DNA of 10,500 nt from Chloroflexota bacterium. GTDB taxonomy: Bacteria > Chloroflexota > UBA6077 > JACCZL01. Position 1 is the stretch's first letter, and each line of letters opens with the position of its first letter. Of the stretch, positions 1 through 7,009 are shown in pieces. The stretch is from positions 1 to 10,500 of the forward strand of contig JADLFM010000149.1 in NCBI GenBank assembly GCA_020845495.1, given 5' to 3'. A program made the translations under genes and the position numbers. A model generated the notes under the pieces. It saw only the letters and a program-made list of their open reading frames with translations, made no database searches and was not told where the DNA came from.

Positions 1-102
1 GAGTGGTCCCACCCGTTCCCATCCCGAACACGGTCGTGAAACGCTCCAGCGCCGACGATACTGCGTGGGCAACTGCGTGGGACAATAGGCCGGTGCCAGG
101 GC
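1..102 (+). rRNA. rrf: 5S ribosomal RNA, 3' part (5' end outside window)
   Basis: The first hundred bases follow the bacterial 5S pattern: GTGGTCCCACC near the start, CCATCCCGAAC, GTGAAACGC, AGCGCCGA, and a TGCCAGG 3' terminus near base 100 that would pair with the missing 5' end. Roughly 15-20 bases at the 5' end lie outside the window. 5S rRNA is part of the central protuberance of the large ribosomal subunit. Its position suggests the end of an rRNA operon lying to the left. The exact 3' end is uncertain by a few bases. Confidence 0.9.
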
Positions 103-107
103 CTTCC

Positions 108-137
108 TTGACGCTCTTCTGTTCAATCAGCTATAAC
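108..137 (+). promoter_or_regulatory. sigma70-type promoter for tRNA-fMet
   Basis: TTGACG at 108-113 (five of six matches to the -35 consensus) and TATAAC at 132-137 (five of six to -10) are separated by 18 bases. The predicted start of transcription is near 144, just before the mature tRNA 5' end at 151. This would let the initiator tRNA be transcribed independently of the upstream rRNA genes. Motif recognition only. Confidence 0.7.
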
Positions 138-150
138 TCACATAGAGCGA

Positions 151-225
<75 letters not shown>

Positions 226-230
226 GATGG

Positions 231-270
231 GGTCGAGGTTCAGCACCTCGGCCCTTTCCTTTTGTCGTTT
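231..270 (+). terminator. intrinsic-type terminator after tRNA-fMet
   Basis: GGTCGAGGT (231-239) and ACCTCGGCC (245-253) form a 9-bp stem containing one G:T pair around a 5-base loop. A T-rich tract with several T runs follows at 254-270. It begins six bases after the tRNA CCA, so it would end the initiator tRNA transcript. Confidence 0.7.
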
Positions 271-342
271 CTTTCCCTGACTGCTGCAACTGGTGGGCGC
301 CTGACCGTGCGCGCATGGTACCCTCTTTCTTGCTCATGCTTC
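271..342. other. spacer between the tRNA-fMet terminator and tRNA-Glu
   Basis: This short spacer should hold the promoter of tRNA-Glu. I looked for a paired -35/-10 with 16-18 base spacing and found no convincing match, so none is called. No open reading frame or RNA structure stands out. Confidence 0.5.
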
Positions 343-419
343 GCCCTCATCGTCTAGAGGCCTAGGACGCCGCCCTTTCAAGGCGGAGATCAGGGGTTCG
401 AATCCCCTTGGGGGCACCA
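343..419 (+). tRNA. tRNA-Glu (TTC anticodon), CCA encoded; integration target
   Basis: The cloverleaf has acceptor GCCCTCA/TGGGGGC (one T:G pair), D stem GTCT/GGAC, anticodon stem CCGCC/GGCGG around loop CTTTCAA, and T stem AGGGG/CCCCT around TTCGAAT, followed by discriminator A and an encoded CCA. The anticodon TTC reads Glu codons, and the arm layout is very close to E. coli tRNA-Glu. A tyrosine recombinase frame running toward it ends inside this gene, the usual arrangement when an integrative element has used a tRNA 3' end as its attachment site and restored it with its own copy. Confidence 0.96.
391..419. other. putative attL core in the 3' end of tRNA-Glu
   Basis: Elements with tyrosine recombinases commonly integrate in the T-arm and acceptor part of a tRNA gene and leave a direct repeat of that segment at the far end. 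The recombinase gene is directly adjacent and the tRNA is intact, so the core is inferred to lie here. The matching attR copy is not in the window, so neither the limits nor the identity of the core can be proven. Confidence 0.5.
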
Positions 420-433
420 CTCGACCAGACACG

Positions 434-458
434 GAGGCCGCCCTTCAGGGGCGGCCTC
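434..458. terminator. strong GC hairpin downstream of tRNA-Glu, within the int tail
   Basis: GAGGCCGCCC (434-443) and GGGCGGCCTC (449-458) are perfect 10-base complements around a 5-base loop. It lies 15 bases after the tRNA-Glu CCA, so it may terminate tRNA transcription, although no T tract follows on either strand. It also falls inside the C-terminal coding tail of the recombinase, so it could alternatively mark the end of that transcript. Confidence 0.5.
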
Positions 459-476
459 ACTGCTGTCATCGGGCTG

Positions 477-500
477 TTTGACAACAGTTTTGACAACAGT
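477..500. repeat. tandem 12-bp direct repeat near attL
   Basis: TTTGACAACAGT occurs at 477-488 and again, head to tail, at 489-500. In the minus-strand integrase tail it encodes two copies of the peptide TVVK. Direct repeats about 60-110 bases from a recombination core are typical positions for arm-type binding sites of tyrosine recombinases, so that is a candidate role; a simple coding duplication is the alternative. Confidence 0.6.
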
Positions 501-1648
501 TTCGCTGGGAGCGACGTTTCGGAGGAATCGGTCGAGCTGCGCCGCCGCATCGTCCGCGACACCCGGCATCACATGCGCGTACACGTCGAGGGTCACCTGC
601 GCGTGCGCATGACCCAGTCGCTGTGCACGGTCTTGACGTCGATGCCCAGCGCAATAAGCAGCGATCCGTTGGTGTGCCGCAGTTCGTGGAAGTCGATCGG
701 CGGGTCGGTCGGCAAGTCGGCCAGCTTGCGCATCGGATACCACGACCACTTTCGATAGACGCTGGCATCAATCTGACGGCCATCATCCGTGCAGAAGACG
801 AGCTTGAACGGGTTCCACGACGCGTCATGCGTGGCAGCCTCGGCCTGCTGGCAATCGAGATGACGTCGGAGCGCCGCAGTGACGATGCCGGGCAGCGTCA
901 TGCCGCGACGCCCTTTGCGGCTCTTCGGCTGGCCTTCCTGGAGGCCGAGCTTTCCGACTCTGCGTACCTTACGTTGCACCTGGAGGGTCCCGGCTTCGAG
1001 GTCGATGTCAGTCCAGCGCAGCGCGAACAGCTCTCCCTGGCGCAGACCGGTGCCGATCGCCATCCAGTACAGCGCCTCGAGGCGATCGCCGGCCGCTGCG
1101 GCCAGCAGGGCCTTGATCTGTTCCGGGGTGAGCGCCCGCTTCTCGGTCTCGACGGGACGCGGCGGTTCGACCGCCTCGGCGACGTTTCTCCCGACAAGGC
1201 CCCACTTCACCGCCTGTCGCAGCGCTCCGTGCATCACGGTGTGAACCTTCAGCACCGTAGCTGTCGATAGACCACCATCCTCAAGGTCGGCGTACAGCTT
1301 TTGGACGTCGAGTGGCCGCAAACTGTCGAGCCAGCGATTCCCCAATCGCGGCGCGATATGGAGACGGATCAACTCCTCGTAGCGCAGGGCCCCGTTTCCT
1401 AGCTTGCGTCGCTTGGCGTCGAGCCATTGATCCCGGAGGTACGCCTCAAGCTTCAGGTGGGCAGGCGGTTGAATGCCTTGTTCCTGATCCCGGATGAGTC
1501 CCCGGATCTTCTGCCGCACGTCGCGCTCGGAGCGACCGTAGACCCACTTTCGTCCGCCGGTGGACAGGGAGATATAACCGGGGATGCGACCGTCCGAACG
1601 CCGCTTGCCGATGCAGCCCTCGTTATTGGCGCGACGCTTGCCTGGCAC

Positions 1649-1828
1649 GGTGGCCCCCGATCACTGCCGAGCACCTTCCGTCGATGAGATTGATGGTGCC
1701 CGCTGATGTAGTTCGATTGCAACCTACTGGAGCACGAGACTCCGCCCGGTCTGCCCATGCTGGCGCTCTGTTGCGACCAGTTCTCGGGCTCCGGACAGTG
1801 ATCGTGCCTACTACGGTCCACCGAAGTG
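1649..1828. other. int-xis intergenic region
   Basis: These 180 bases separate the excisionase-like gene from the integrase start on the same strand. They could carry an int promoter or recombinase arm sites, but I see no clear -35/-10 pair. A 9-base inverted repeat, CGATCACTG at 1658-1666 and CAGTGATCG at 1796-1804, brackets most of the region; its significance is doubtful. Confidence 0.4.
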
Positions 1829-2032
1829 TCACGAGCTTCCATTGTCTTCGGTCTGCCGCTCGACCCAACGCTGAAGGGCATCCACAGGCACTCTGACTGC
1901 CCGCCCTACTCGAACGACCGGTAAGTCCCCACGCTGAATGAGGTCGTACACTGTGGTACGCCCGAGTCCGAGGCGCGCCGCCACCTCGGGCAAACGAAGA
2001 AGTAGGCGGTCGTCGTTCTCCGCGGTCGCCAT
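1829..2032 (-). CDS. excisionase-like helix-turn-helix protein (MerR/HTH_17 type)
   Basis: This 67-residue protein is almost entirely one small winged-helix domain. A helix-turn-helix spans about residues 14-34 (LPEVAARLGLGRTTVYDLIQ), followed by the wing GDLPVVRVGRAVRVP (about 35-49) and a closing helix with ALQRWVER. This is the pattern of the excisionase/HTH_17 family, whose members bend att DNA to direct excision or act as small regulators. The ATG at 2032 is chosen because AGGAG lies about 7 bases upstream; the frame stays open upstream to a GTG at 2167, but that has no ribosome site. Its place just before the integrase on the same strand fits an Xis role. A regulator of transfer genes is the main alternative. 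Confidence 0.82.
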   Translation of the reverse strand: MATAENDDRLLLRLPEVAARLGLGRTTVYDLIQRGDLPVVRVGRAVRVPVDALQRWVERQTEDNGSS

Positions 2033-2221
2033 GGTCGCTCTCCTGCAGACTGATCCCGGCGCTCGGCGGCCACTGGACCGACGTGTTCGCCGGGCGAGCA
2101 TCATCGTCGCTAGATGTTTCGCACTCTTCTCTGTCTCGTCGAAGTCGGAAGGCACGGCGGTTGGCACTGAGTTGTCGCCGAGACGAGCAATGGGTGCCGA
2201 TCGACATGCGGTAATCCTCCA
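2033..2221. other. intergenic region between xis-like gene and the transfer operon
   Basis: This 189-base stretch follows the last operon gene and precedes the xis-like gene on the minus strand. It begins (minus direction) with an ATG sharing one base with the upstream stop (TGATG, 2220-2224) and a GGAGG at 2216-2220 placed 8 bases before a second ATG at 2205-2207. That looks like an initiation site, but no convincing protein follows. I found no strong hairpin, promoter or origin of transfer here. Confidence 0.4.
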
Positions 2222-3997
2222 TCACAGTGTGGAAGGCCAGTGGCGCCGAAACGGGGCGTGAGGTGTGCGCCAGATTGAGCCGAGCAAGCCGTCTGGATTT
2301 GACGGATCGCGCTGGATGCGCCACTCACAGGTAAGTAGGAGCGGTAGGCACGTCGAGCGACCGACGGACGCAGCACGGGCTGAGTGGGCGATCCGCTCTT
2401 CGGTCGCGTTGCTGGTTGTCACGACCAGGATCGTCGGGAAACCATCGTAGTCGCGCTCGAAGGCTCGACTTTCGAGGTAGTGGTAGTAACCGGACCACTT
2501 CCCGCCGTAGTCCCGGGCGCTCATGGTGCCGCGATCGAACTCCAAGAAGAAGCCGTAGGCTTCCCCATGGTGCCGGATCATCCCATAGCCGTCTGGTCGT
2601 GCCCGACGACGACCGCATGCAGCAGCACTCCGCCACTCGAGAACAGCGTCACCGCCAGTTGCAGCGCTTGCCACGCCCAGGCGCCGATACAGCTCCACGA
2701 ACACTGCGTCGGCGCCAAGCGTATGCAGGACATTCCGGAGCAGCAGGCGTCGAGCACCTATCTCGTGCCCGGGCCCGCCGCCTGCTAGACCGTTGTAACG
2801 AACGGCCTTCGCGACACGAAGGCCCTGCTGCGCGGCGACGAGTGCGACTCCGTCGACGGTGAGCTCGATCATCTCATTGCGCGTCGAGACTCGGATTTCG
2901 CCAGGCTCGACGAGTCGAGCGAATCCAAGCCTCATCAGCCGGGCCAGGCGTTCGCGAAGGCGCCTGAGCTCCCATCCGAGCACCATTGCCAGGCCGGCGG
3001 ACGGAAGGAATGGGTGGCGGCCAATCAGATCCAGCAGATCCCGATCCATGCCCTTCAGCGCCAGCAGGCGGTCCACATTTGGTGCCCGTGCCGCGAAGTC
3101 GGGCCCGACCGGCTGGGGGATTCGGCTGCCGGGAAGGCGTGACTCCATCGCGGGCACCTGCAGGCGCATGACGAGGTTGGTTCCGGGTAACTCCGCAGTG
3201 CTGTCGGTCAGACTCGTGAGTGGCACGTCGTCCCGGAGTTCGGACCAGGTCACGACGCGAGCGGCCAGCGGTGCTTCTGATCGTACTTGGGCGACATCGG
3301 AGAGCAGCCGGCTCCAGGGATGTTTGCGGGCGTTGGTCGTCGCGACGACGAGCGTCGGCATTGGATCCGTGGCCTGGTGGCGGAGGGCTAGCAGGTGTGC
3401 GAGCGCCTGACGATGGACGTCGAGCGGCGATGTCGCGAGATCGGGCAGTAGCAGGAATGCCGCAGCATGGTCGTCCCACGAGAGGATTGCGCGGGCCGGC
3501 ATTTTGACGGTGGTCAACGATCTGTGCGTCGGGCGGCGAAACGTTCGCCTCCACGGCTGCTCCCAGGTGAGAAGATCGATCCGACCTCTATGCGAGGCGG
3601 CTACCGACACCAGGAGCTCGTAAAGCGCCAGTACCTGTGGCAGGCCGCGTAACCGGTCGGTCAGGTCGCTGGCGCGCAGTCGCGCCCGCCGAGCCAGTGC
3701 ACTCGGATCGACCCCCTGGTCGGCGGCGACGGTTGCGATCCCGAAGTCGGTCAGGTAGAGCAGGCCGGGGTTTCGTCTGGGCCTCAGGGCCGGCCGCATG
3801 TCGGCGATGAGGCCCAGGGTACGGAGCCGGGCGAGGCAACGGTAGACCGAGGCTCGACCTCGCAGCCCGTACAGTCGCTCGATCGCGGTCTCCCAGATGA
3901 ACGGGAGATGCACCAGGAGCAGCAACGCACGGCGGTCGCCATCGGTCAGGCGGTTTGCCGTCGCCTCGACATCCCTCCAGAGATCCCGCCTGGTCAT
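2222..3997 (-). CDS. replication-relaxation family protein, candidate DNA-processing protein
   Basis: The 591-residue protein matches the replication-relaxation type found on plasmids and integrative elements of Gram-positive and related bacteria. An N-terminal winged helix (about 18-95, ending LLYLTDFGIATVAADQG) precedes a domain at about 145-235. A second winged helix follows at about 305-392 (ending LTVDGVALVAAQQG), then the C-terminal domain at about 410-560. That domain carries LEWRS (453-457), RPDGYG, the signature FFLEFDRGTMS (483-493), K500 and YYHYLES, resembling a PD-(D/E)XK-like nuclease core. No HUH relaxase is present in the window, so it is the best candidate for DNA processing in transfer or replication, though biochemical evidence for the family is limited. 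Its ATG overlaps the upstream stop as ATGA, indicating translational coupling. It is the last gene of the operon. Confidence 0.8.
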   Translation of the reverse strand: MTRRDLWRDVEATANRLTDGDRRALLLLVHLPFIWETAIERLYGLRGRASVYRCLARLRTLGLIADMRPALRPRRNPGLLYLTDFGIATVAADQGVDPSALARRARLRASDLTDRLRGLPQVLALYELLVSVAASHRGRIDLLTWEQPWRRTFRRPTHRSLTTVKMPARAILSWDDHAAAFLLLPDLATSPLDVHRQALAHLLALRHQATDPMPTLVVATTNARKHPWSRLLSDVAQVRSEAPLAARVVTWSELRDDVPLTSLTDSTAELPGTNLVMRLQVPAMESRLPGSRIPQPVGPDFAARAPNVDRLLALKGMDRDLLDLIGRHPFLPSAGLAMVLGWELRRLRERLARLMRLGFARLVEPGEIRVSTRNEMIELTVDGVALVAAQQGLRVAKAVRYNGLAGGGPGHEIGARRLLLRNVLHTLGADAVFVELYRRLGVASAATGGDAVLEWRSAAACGRRRARPDGYGMIRHHGEAYGFFLEFDRGTMSARDYGGKWSGYYHYLESRAFERDYDGFPTILVVTTSNATEERIAHSARAASVGRSTCLPLLLTCEWRIQRDPSNPDGLLGSIWRTPHAPFRRHWPSTL

Positions 3998-6726
3998 CGC
4001 TCGTCGCCCCCCACCTTATCGGACGTTGGGGCCGGGATCGGCTCGTCTCGAGTCGTCAGCTCTTCGCTGACGGTCTCGCCATCGCGCATGGCGTCGATCA
4101 GGGTTCCCTGGAACGCCTCGCCGGGTTTCGGCGGCTTCGTGCTCTTCTTGCTTCGCACTCGCTTGGTCGTCGATGTGGCCTGGTTTGGCATCTTGCCCGG
4201 TGTGCCCGTGCCCATGCCGTTTTGCTCAGCGTTGTCGCTGTCGACTTTCCTGCCCTGTAGGAGTTCGATCCTGACCAGCGCAGATCTCAGGTCCTCTTCG
4301 ACCGCCTTCTGGTCGCGGCCAAACCGAGCCGACGACAGCTCGATGATCTGATCGCGGGCGATCGGATCGCTCGCCGGTGGCGGATCGAGCGCGACCGAGA
4401 ACGTCGGCAGACGTTCACCCCCCGACGAGAGCTTGGCGTAGCACTGATGCTCGCCAAGCTCGACCAGGTCGTGCTCATCGATCTCCTCCCCGAGCTCCTG
4501 GACCAGGTAGCGCGCGTCTTCGGCGCTGGTATGGAACGCGAACAGGCCGTCCAGGTTGGCGAAGACCGTCGCGCGGAGTGACCTGACTTGATCACGATCG
4601 AGCGCTTCGAGGCGAGCCAGGCTCTGGGTGGCGAGGATCAAACTGGCGCCGTACTTCGAAAGCTCGGACAGGATTCCCTCGTAGTCCGCGCCCGGCATGG
4701 TGTGGAACTCATCGACGATCAGCGTGGACGGCCGCCTCTGGTCATCCGGCAGCGTGGCTTGCTCGCCAATCAGGAGACTCACGAGATTTATGAGGCTCCC
4801 GCCGATCAGGGCCGCCGTGTCTTCGCCGATGGTCCCCTTGGCGGTGTTGACGACGACGATGGCGCCCGACGGCAGCCAGCTCGACGGCTCGATCGTCGAG
4901 CGCGGCTGGCCGACGATGGAGCGCGCCGCATGCGAGCCGGCGTATTTATTGACTTTGCTGGCAACGGGATTTGCAATTTCGACCCTCAATCGACGGTCGA
5001 GCTGATCGAAGTAGCCGGACCACCATGCCTTGATGACCGGGTCGCTGACACTCTTCAGCACGGTCTTCCGGAACGTCTCATGTGTGAGGACGGTTGGGAC
5101 CTGGAGGATTGTGTGCTGGCGGCCACGCCCGGCAGCATCTTCGGCACAGATCGCCTGATTCGCTTCGAACAGCGTGAGGAGCCCGAATCGGAAGGCGTCC
5201 TCCATCCGAGGTCCCCAGAAGCGATCAAACTCCCGTCGGAAGATCGAAAGAGCATTCGACACCGCCTTGTCGCGATCCCAGCCGAGCCGCACGTCGAGGA
5301 GGTTCAGCCCAAACGGGCGACTCCGGTCCGACACGTCGAGGTACACGACATCGCCTCGCCGGCGGGGCGGCACCAGGCCGAGCACCGCTTCTGCCAGGTC
5401 TCGATGGGGATCCACGAGGACCAGCATCGGTGCCCGTCCGGCCGGCCCAGTCGACTCCATAACGTACTCCGCGATGCGGAGCAGTAGTGACGACTTGCCG
5501 CGGCGGGTCTTGGCGACAAGGAGGATGTGTCGCCGCAGGAGCTCGTCGGGGAGGGCGACGGGCACGGTGCGTCCCTGATGTGCGGAGACGCCGATCCGAC
5601 AGCCGTGCGTGACCGTGTACGGCCTCGGCAGGTGTCGGCGTGGCCCGGTCCGTTCCAGGAGCGGCACATCGGCCTGGGCCTGGGGCAGGTGCCAGAGGCC
5701 CGCGAGCTCGCGGGTGTTGAGGACCGGCGGCTTGCCTGCCCTCGCGAGGGGCTGGAGCAGTCGAAGATCATGATGGACGGTCCTTAACGGTCCTGGGGAC
5801 AGGGCGTTCCCGGCCGCAAGGTTGAACTGCCGGTAGGCCGCGGTGAGTCGGTCTCGGCGTGCCGCCACGACCGATTCGGGTTCGCCGTTAGGCGCGAAGA
5901 TCGCCAGTCGGATCTCACTCGTGAACGCGATCCGGCTGATCTTCTCCTGAACCATACGCATGTCATAGATGTTCTGCTGCAGCAGCCGTCTGGCGAGTAG
6001 GACAGACGCCGGCGTCGCGACTCCGACACTGCCGACCATCAGGGCGAGATTGAACCACTGCCCGGCTTCGAACCATCGATACCCCTGGAAGGCCAGGCAT
6101 CCCGCGACGAGGAGACCGGCCAACATGAAGACCGGCGCGAGCGAGGTGTCGGCGCGTCCGCCCGCTCGCTCGGATGCCAGGGGATGCTCGACCGTCAGGC
6201 GCAGGTAGTCCTTGAACCAGTCGTCCGGGGCCGGTCTGAGGATCAACTGGCTGAGCGCCCGCCAGCCCGGCGGCAGGTCGCCGAGCGCCCCCAGGATGCC
6301 CAGCACGGGGTCGGCCTGGGAGGCCCGATCGGCCGCGACCTCCGGATCGTGGAAGACGCGGAGGGGCAAGTACGACGGACGGCTGAGGTCGAGCGTGCAG
6401 GCCGACACCTGTTCGTCAGGATGGCGCCAGGCTGGGTCGAGCCCCGGGTATTTGACAACGTCGAGACGGCGAAGCTCCGCCTGGGGATAGGCCACGCCGA
6501 GCTGATCTTCCAGATGCTGTCGCATCTGGGGATTGCCGGCGCGGGCCACGAATCGCCTGGCCTGCGCGGTCGTGGCGATCTCGAGTGCGAACGGTTCATC
6601 GAGCGAGATCGCCGCCAGCAGGTTTTCGGCCGGGGTGATGATCGCGGCGTTCGTGCGGGGCGTCACGATCTCGATCAGATCCGACGCCGGGGTAGCTCTC
6701 GATCGACTATTAGTTCGGAACAGCAC
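3994..6726 (-). CDS. VirD4/TraG-like coupling ATPase (type IV secretion)
   Basis: This 910-residue protein is the likely coupling ATPase that brings DNA to the transfer channel at the inner membrane. Residues 1-185 form a soluble N-terminal domain including LRPAPDDW. Two hydrophobic segments at about 196-215 and 224-246 follow, then a HerA/TraG-type motor. Motor motifs are Walker A AKTRRGKSS (405-413), DPHRDL (439-444), Walker B STLIVDEFHTM (667-677, D672-E673) and the sensor ATQS (699-702). The C-terminal 80 residues are charged and probably disordered. The leading residue of the P-loop is Ala and its middle is TRRG, both slightly unusual. The GTG start at 6726 is preceded by GAGG about 9 bases upstream. 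The gene overlaps the 99-aa gene by 17 bases and the next gene by ATGA. A second VirB4-like motor is less likely, since a separate VirB4 is present. Confidence 0.85.
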   Translation of the reverse strand: MLFRTNSRSRATPASDLIEIVTPRTNAAIITPAENLLAAISLDEPFALEIATTAQARRFVARAGNPQMRQHLEDQLGVAYPQAELRRLDVVKYPGLDPAWRHPDEQVSACTLDLSRPSYLPLRVFHDPEVAADRASQADPVLGILGALGDLPPGWRALSQLILRPAPDDWFKDYLRLTVEHPLASERAGGRADTSLAPVFMLAGLLVAGCLAFQGYRWFEAGQWFNLALMVGSVGVATPASVLLARRLLQQNIYDMRMVQEKISRIAFTSEIRLAIFAPNGEPESVVAARRDRLTAAYRQFNLAAGNALSPGPLRTVHHDLRLLQPLARAGKPPVLNTRELAGLWHLPQAQADVPLLERTGPRRHLPRPYTVTHGCRIGVSAHQGRTVPVALPDELLRRHILLVAKTRRGKSSLLLRIAEYVMESTGPAGRAPMLVLVDPHRDLAEAVLGLVPPRRRGDVVYLDVSDRSRPFGLNLLDVRLGWDRDKAVSNALSIFRREFDRFWGPRMEDAFRFGLLTLFEANQAICAEDAAGRGRQHTILQVPTVLTHETFRKTVLKSVSDPVIKAWWSGYFDQLDRRLRVEIANPVASKVNKYAGSHAARSIVGQPRSTIEPSSWLPSGAIVVVNTAKGTIGEDTAALIGGSLINLVSLLIGEQATLPDDQRRPSTLIVDEFHTMPGADYEGILSELSKYGASLILATQSLARLEALDRDQVRSLRATVFANLDGLFAFHTSAEDARYLVQELGEEIDEHDLVELGEHQCYAKLSSGGERLPTFSVALDPPPASDPIARDQIIELSSARFGRDQKAVEEDLRSALVRIELLQGRKVDSDNAEQNGMGTGTPGKMPNQATSTTKRVRSKKSTKPPKPGEAFQGTLIDAMRDGETVSEELTTRDEPIPAPTSDKVGGDER

Positions 6727-7009
6727 GACCGTAGACCTCGCAGATGATGTTGGAAGGCAGCGGACGGATATGACCTTTCCTCGCGGCTCGGCGACGGATC
6801 GCCCAGAGGAGGGCGAGGTATTCGTCGCGAACCGCTTCGAGCTCGCGATGGCCGCACTGCCGCCAGGGGCGGTTCGTTAGCGCCTCGGCGAAGCCGATGA
6901 CGTCGCGCGGCCCCCAACCGAGGCAACCGCCCAGCCGCAGCACCGCCAGACGGAGCCGGGCTCGTTGACGCTGTCGGATGCGCGCTGATCGCCTACCACG
7001 CCGGGGCAT
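6710..7009 (-). CDS. conserved-looking hypothetical protein, 99 aa
   Basis: I do not recognise a characterised family. The protein has a very basic N-terminus (residues 1-26, Arg-rich), a central stretch LGWGPRDVIGFAEALTNRPW (30-49) that looks like a compact helical DNA-binding or adaptor fold, and a predicted helix with RELEAVRDEYLALLWAIRRR (55-74). It is accepted as real because GGAGGTG lies about 5 bases before the ATG at 7009, and because it sits between primase and coupling ATPase with 17-base overlaps at both ends. Gene order suggests an accessory of priming or DNA handling. No cysteine motif or membrane segment is visible. Confidence 0.75.
   Translation of the reverse strand: MPRRGRRSARIRQRQRARLRLAVLRLGGCLGWGPRDVIGFAEALTNRPWRQCGHRELEAVRDEYLALLWAIRRRAARKGHIRPLPSNIICEVYGRAVPN

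Larger units (their letters stand above)
390..1648 (-). pseudogene. int: tyrosine recombinase (phage/ICE-type integrase), frameshifted
   Basis: This gene would catalyse site-specific integration and excision at tRNA-Glu. From a GTG start at 1648 the first frame gives 341 residues that fit the family. They include a basic N-terminus, a SAM-like core-binding domain (about 65-160), the catalytic Arg in GTGLRQGE (R203), the basic beta-hairpin near PKSRKGRR (about 241-248), and HELRH (H321, R324). After VKTV, at about 624-625, the frame is lost. The expected continuation QRLGHAHAQVTLDVYAHV, holding the second catalytic His and the Tyr nucleophile (codon at 579-581), is in another minus-strand frame that ends with TGA at 390-392 inside tRNA-Glu. 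Restoring one base would give about 420 residues, normal for the family. As read, the product lacks its nucleophile. A sequencing error, real decay or recoding are all possible. The start has only a weak G-rich ribosome site. Confidence 0.9.

Noticed and set aside
1658..1804. 9-base inverted repeat CGATCACTG/CAGTGATCG bracketing the int-xis gap as a possible regulatory or transposon boundary
   Set aside because: A 9-base inverted match within about 180 bases is not rare by chance, and no target duplication or transposase is present.
1623..2324. Minus-strand open frame of 233 codons covering the xis-like gene in another frame
   Set aside because: Most of it overlaps the xis-like domain out of frame and is low-complexity Arg/Ser-rich. 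Only its first codons near 2222 have initiation-like signals, recorded separately.
4588..5487. Plus-strand open frame of 299 codons opposite the coupling ATPase
   Set aside because: It is antisense to the ATPase motor domain and has no recognisable motif or ribosome site.
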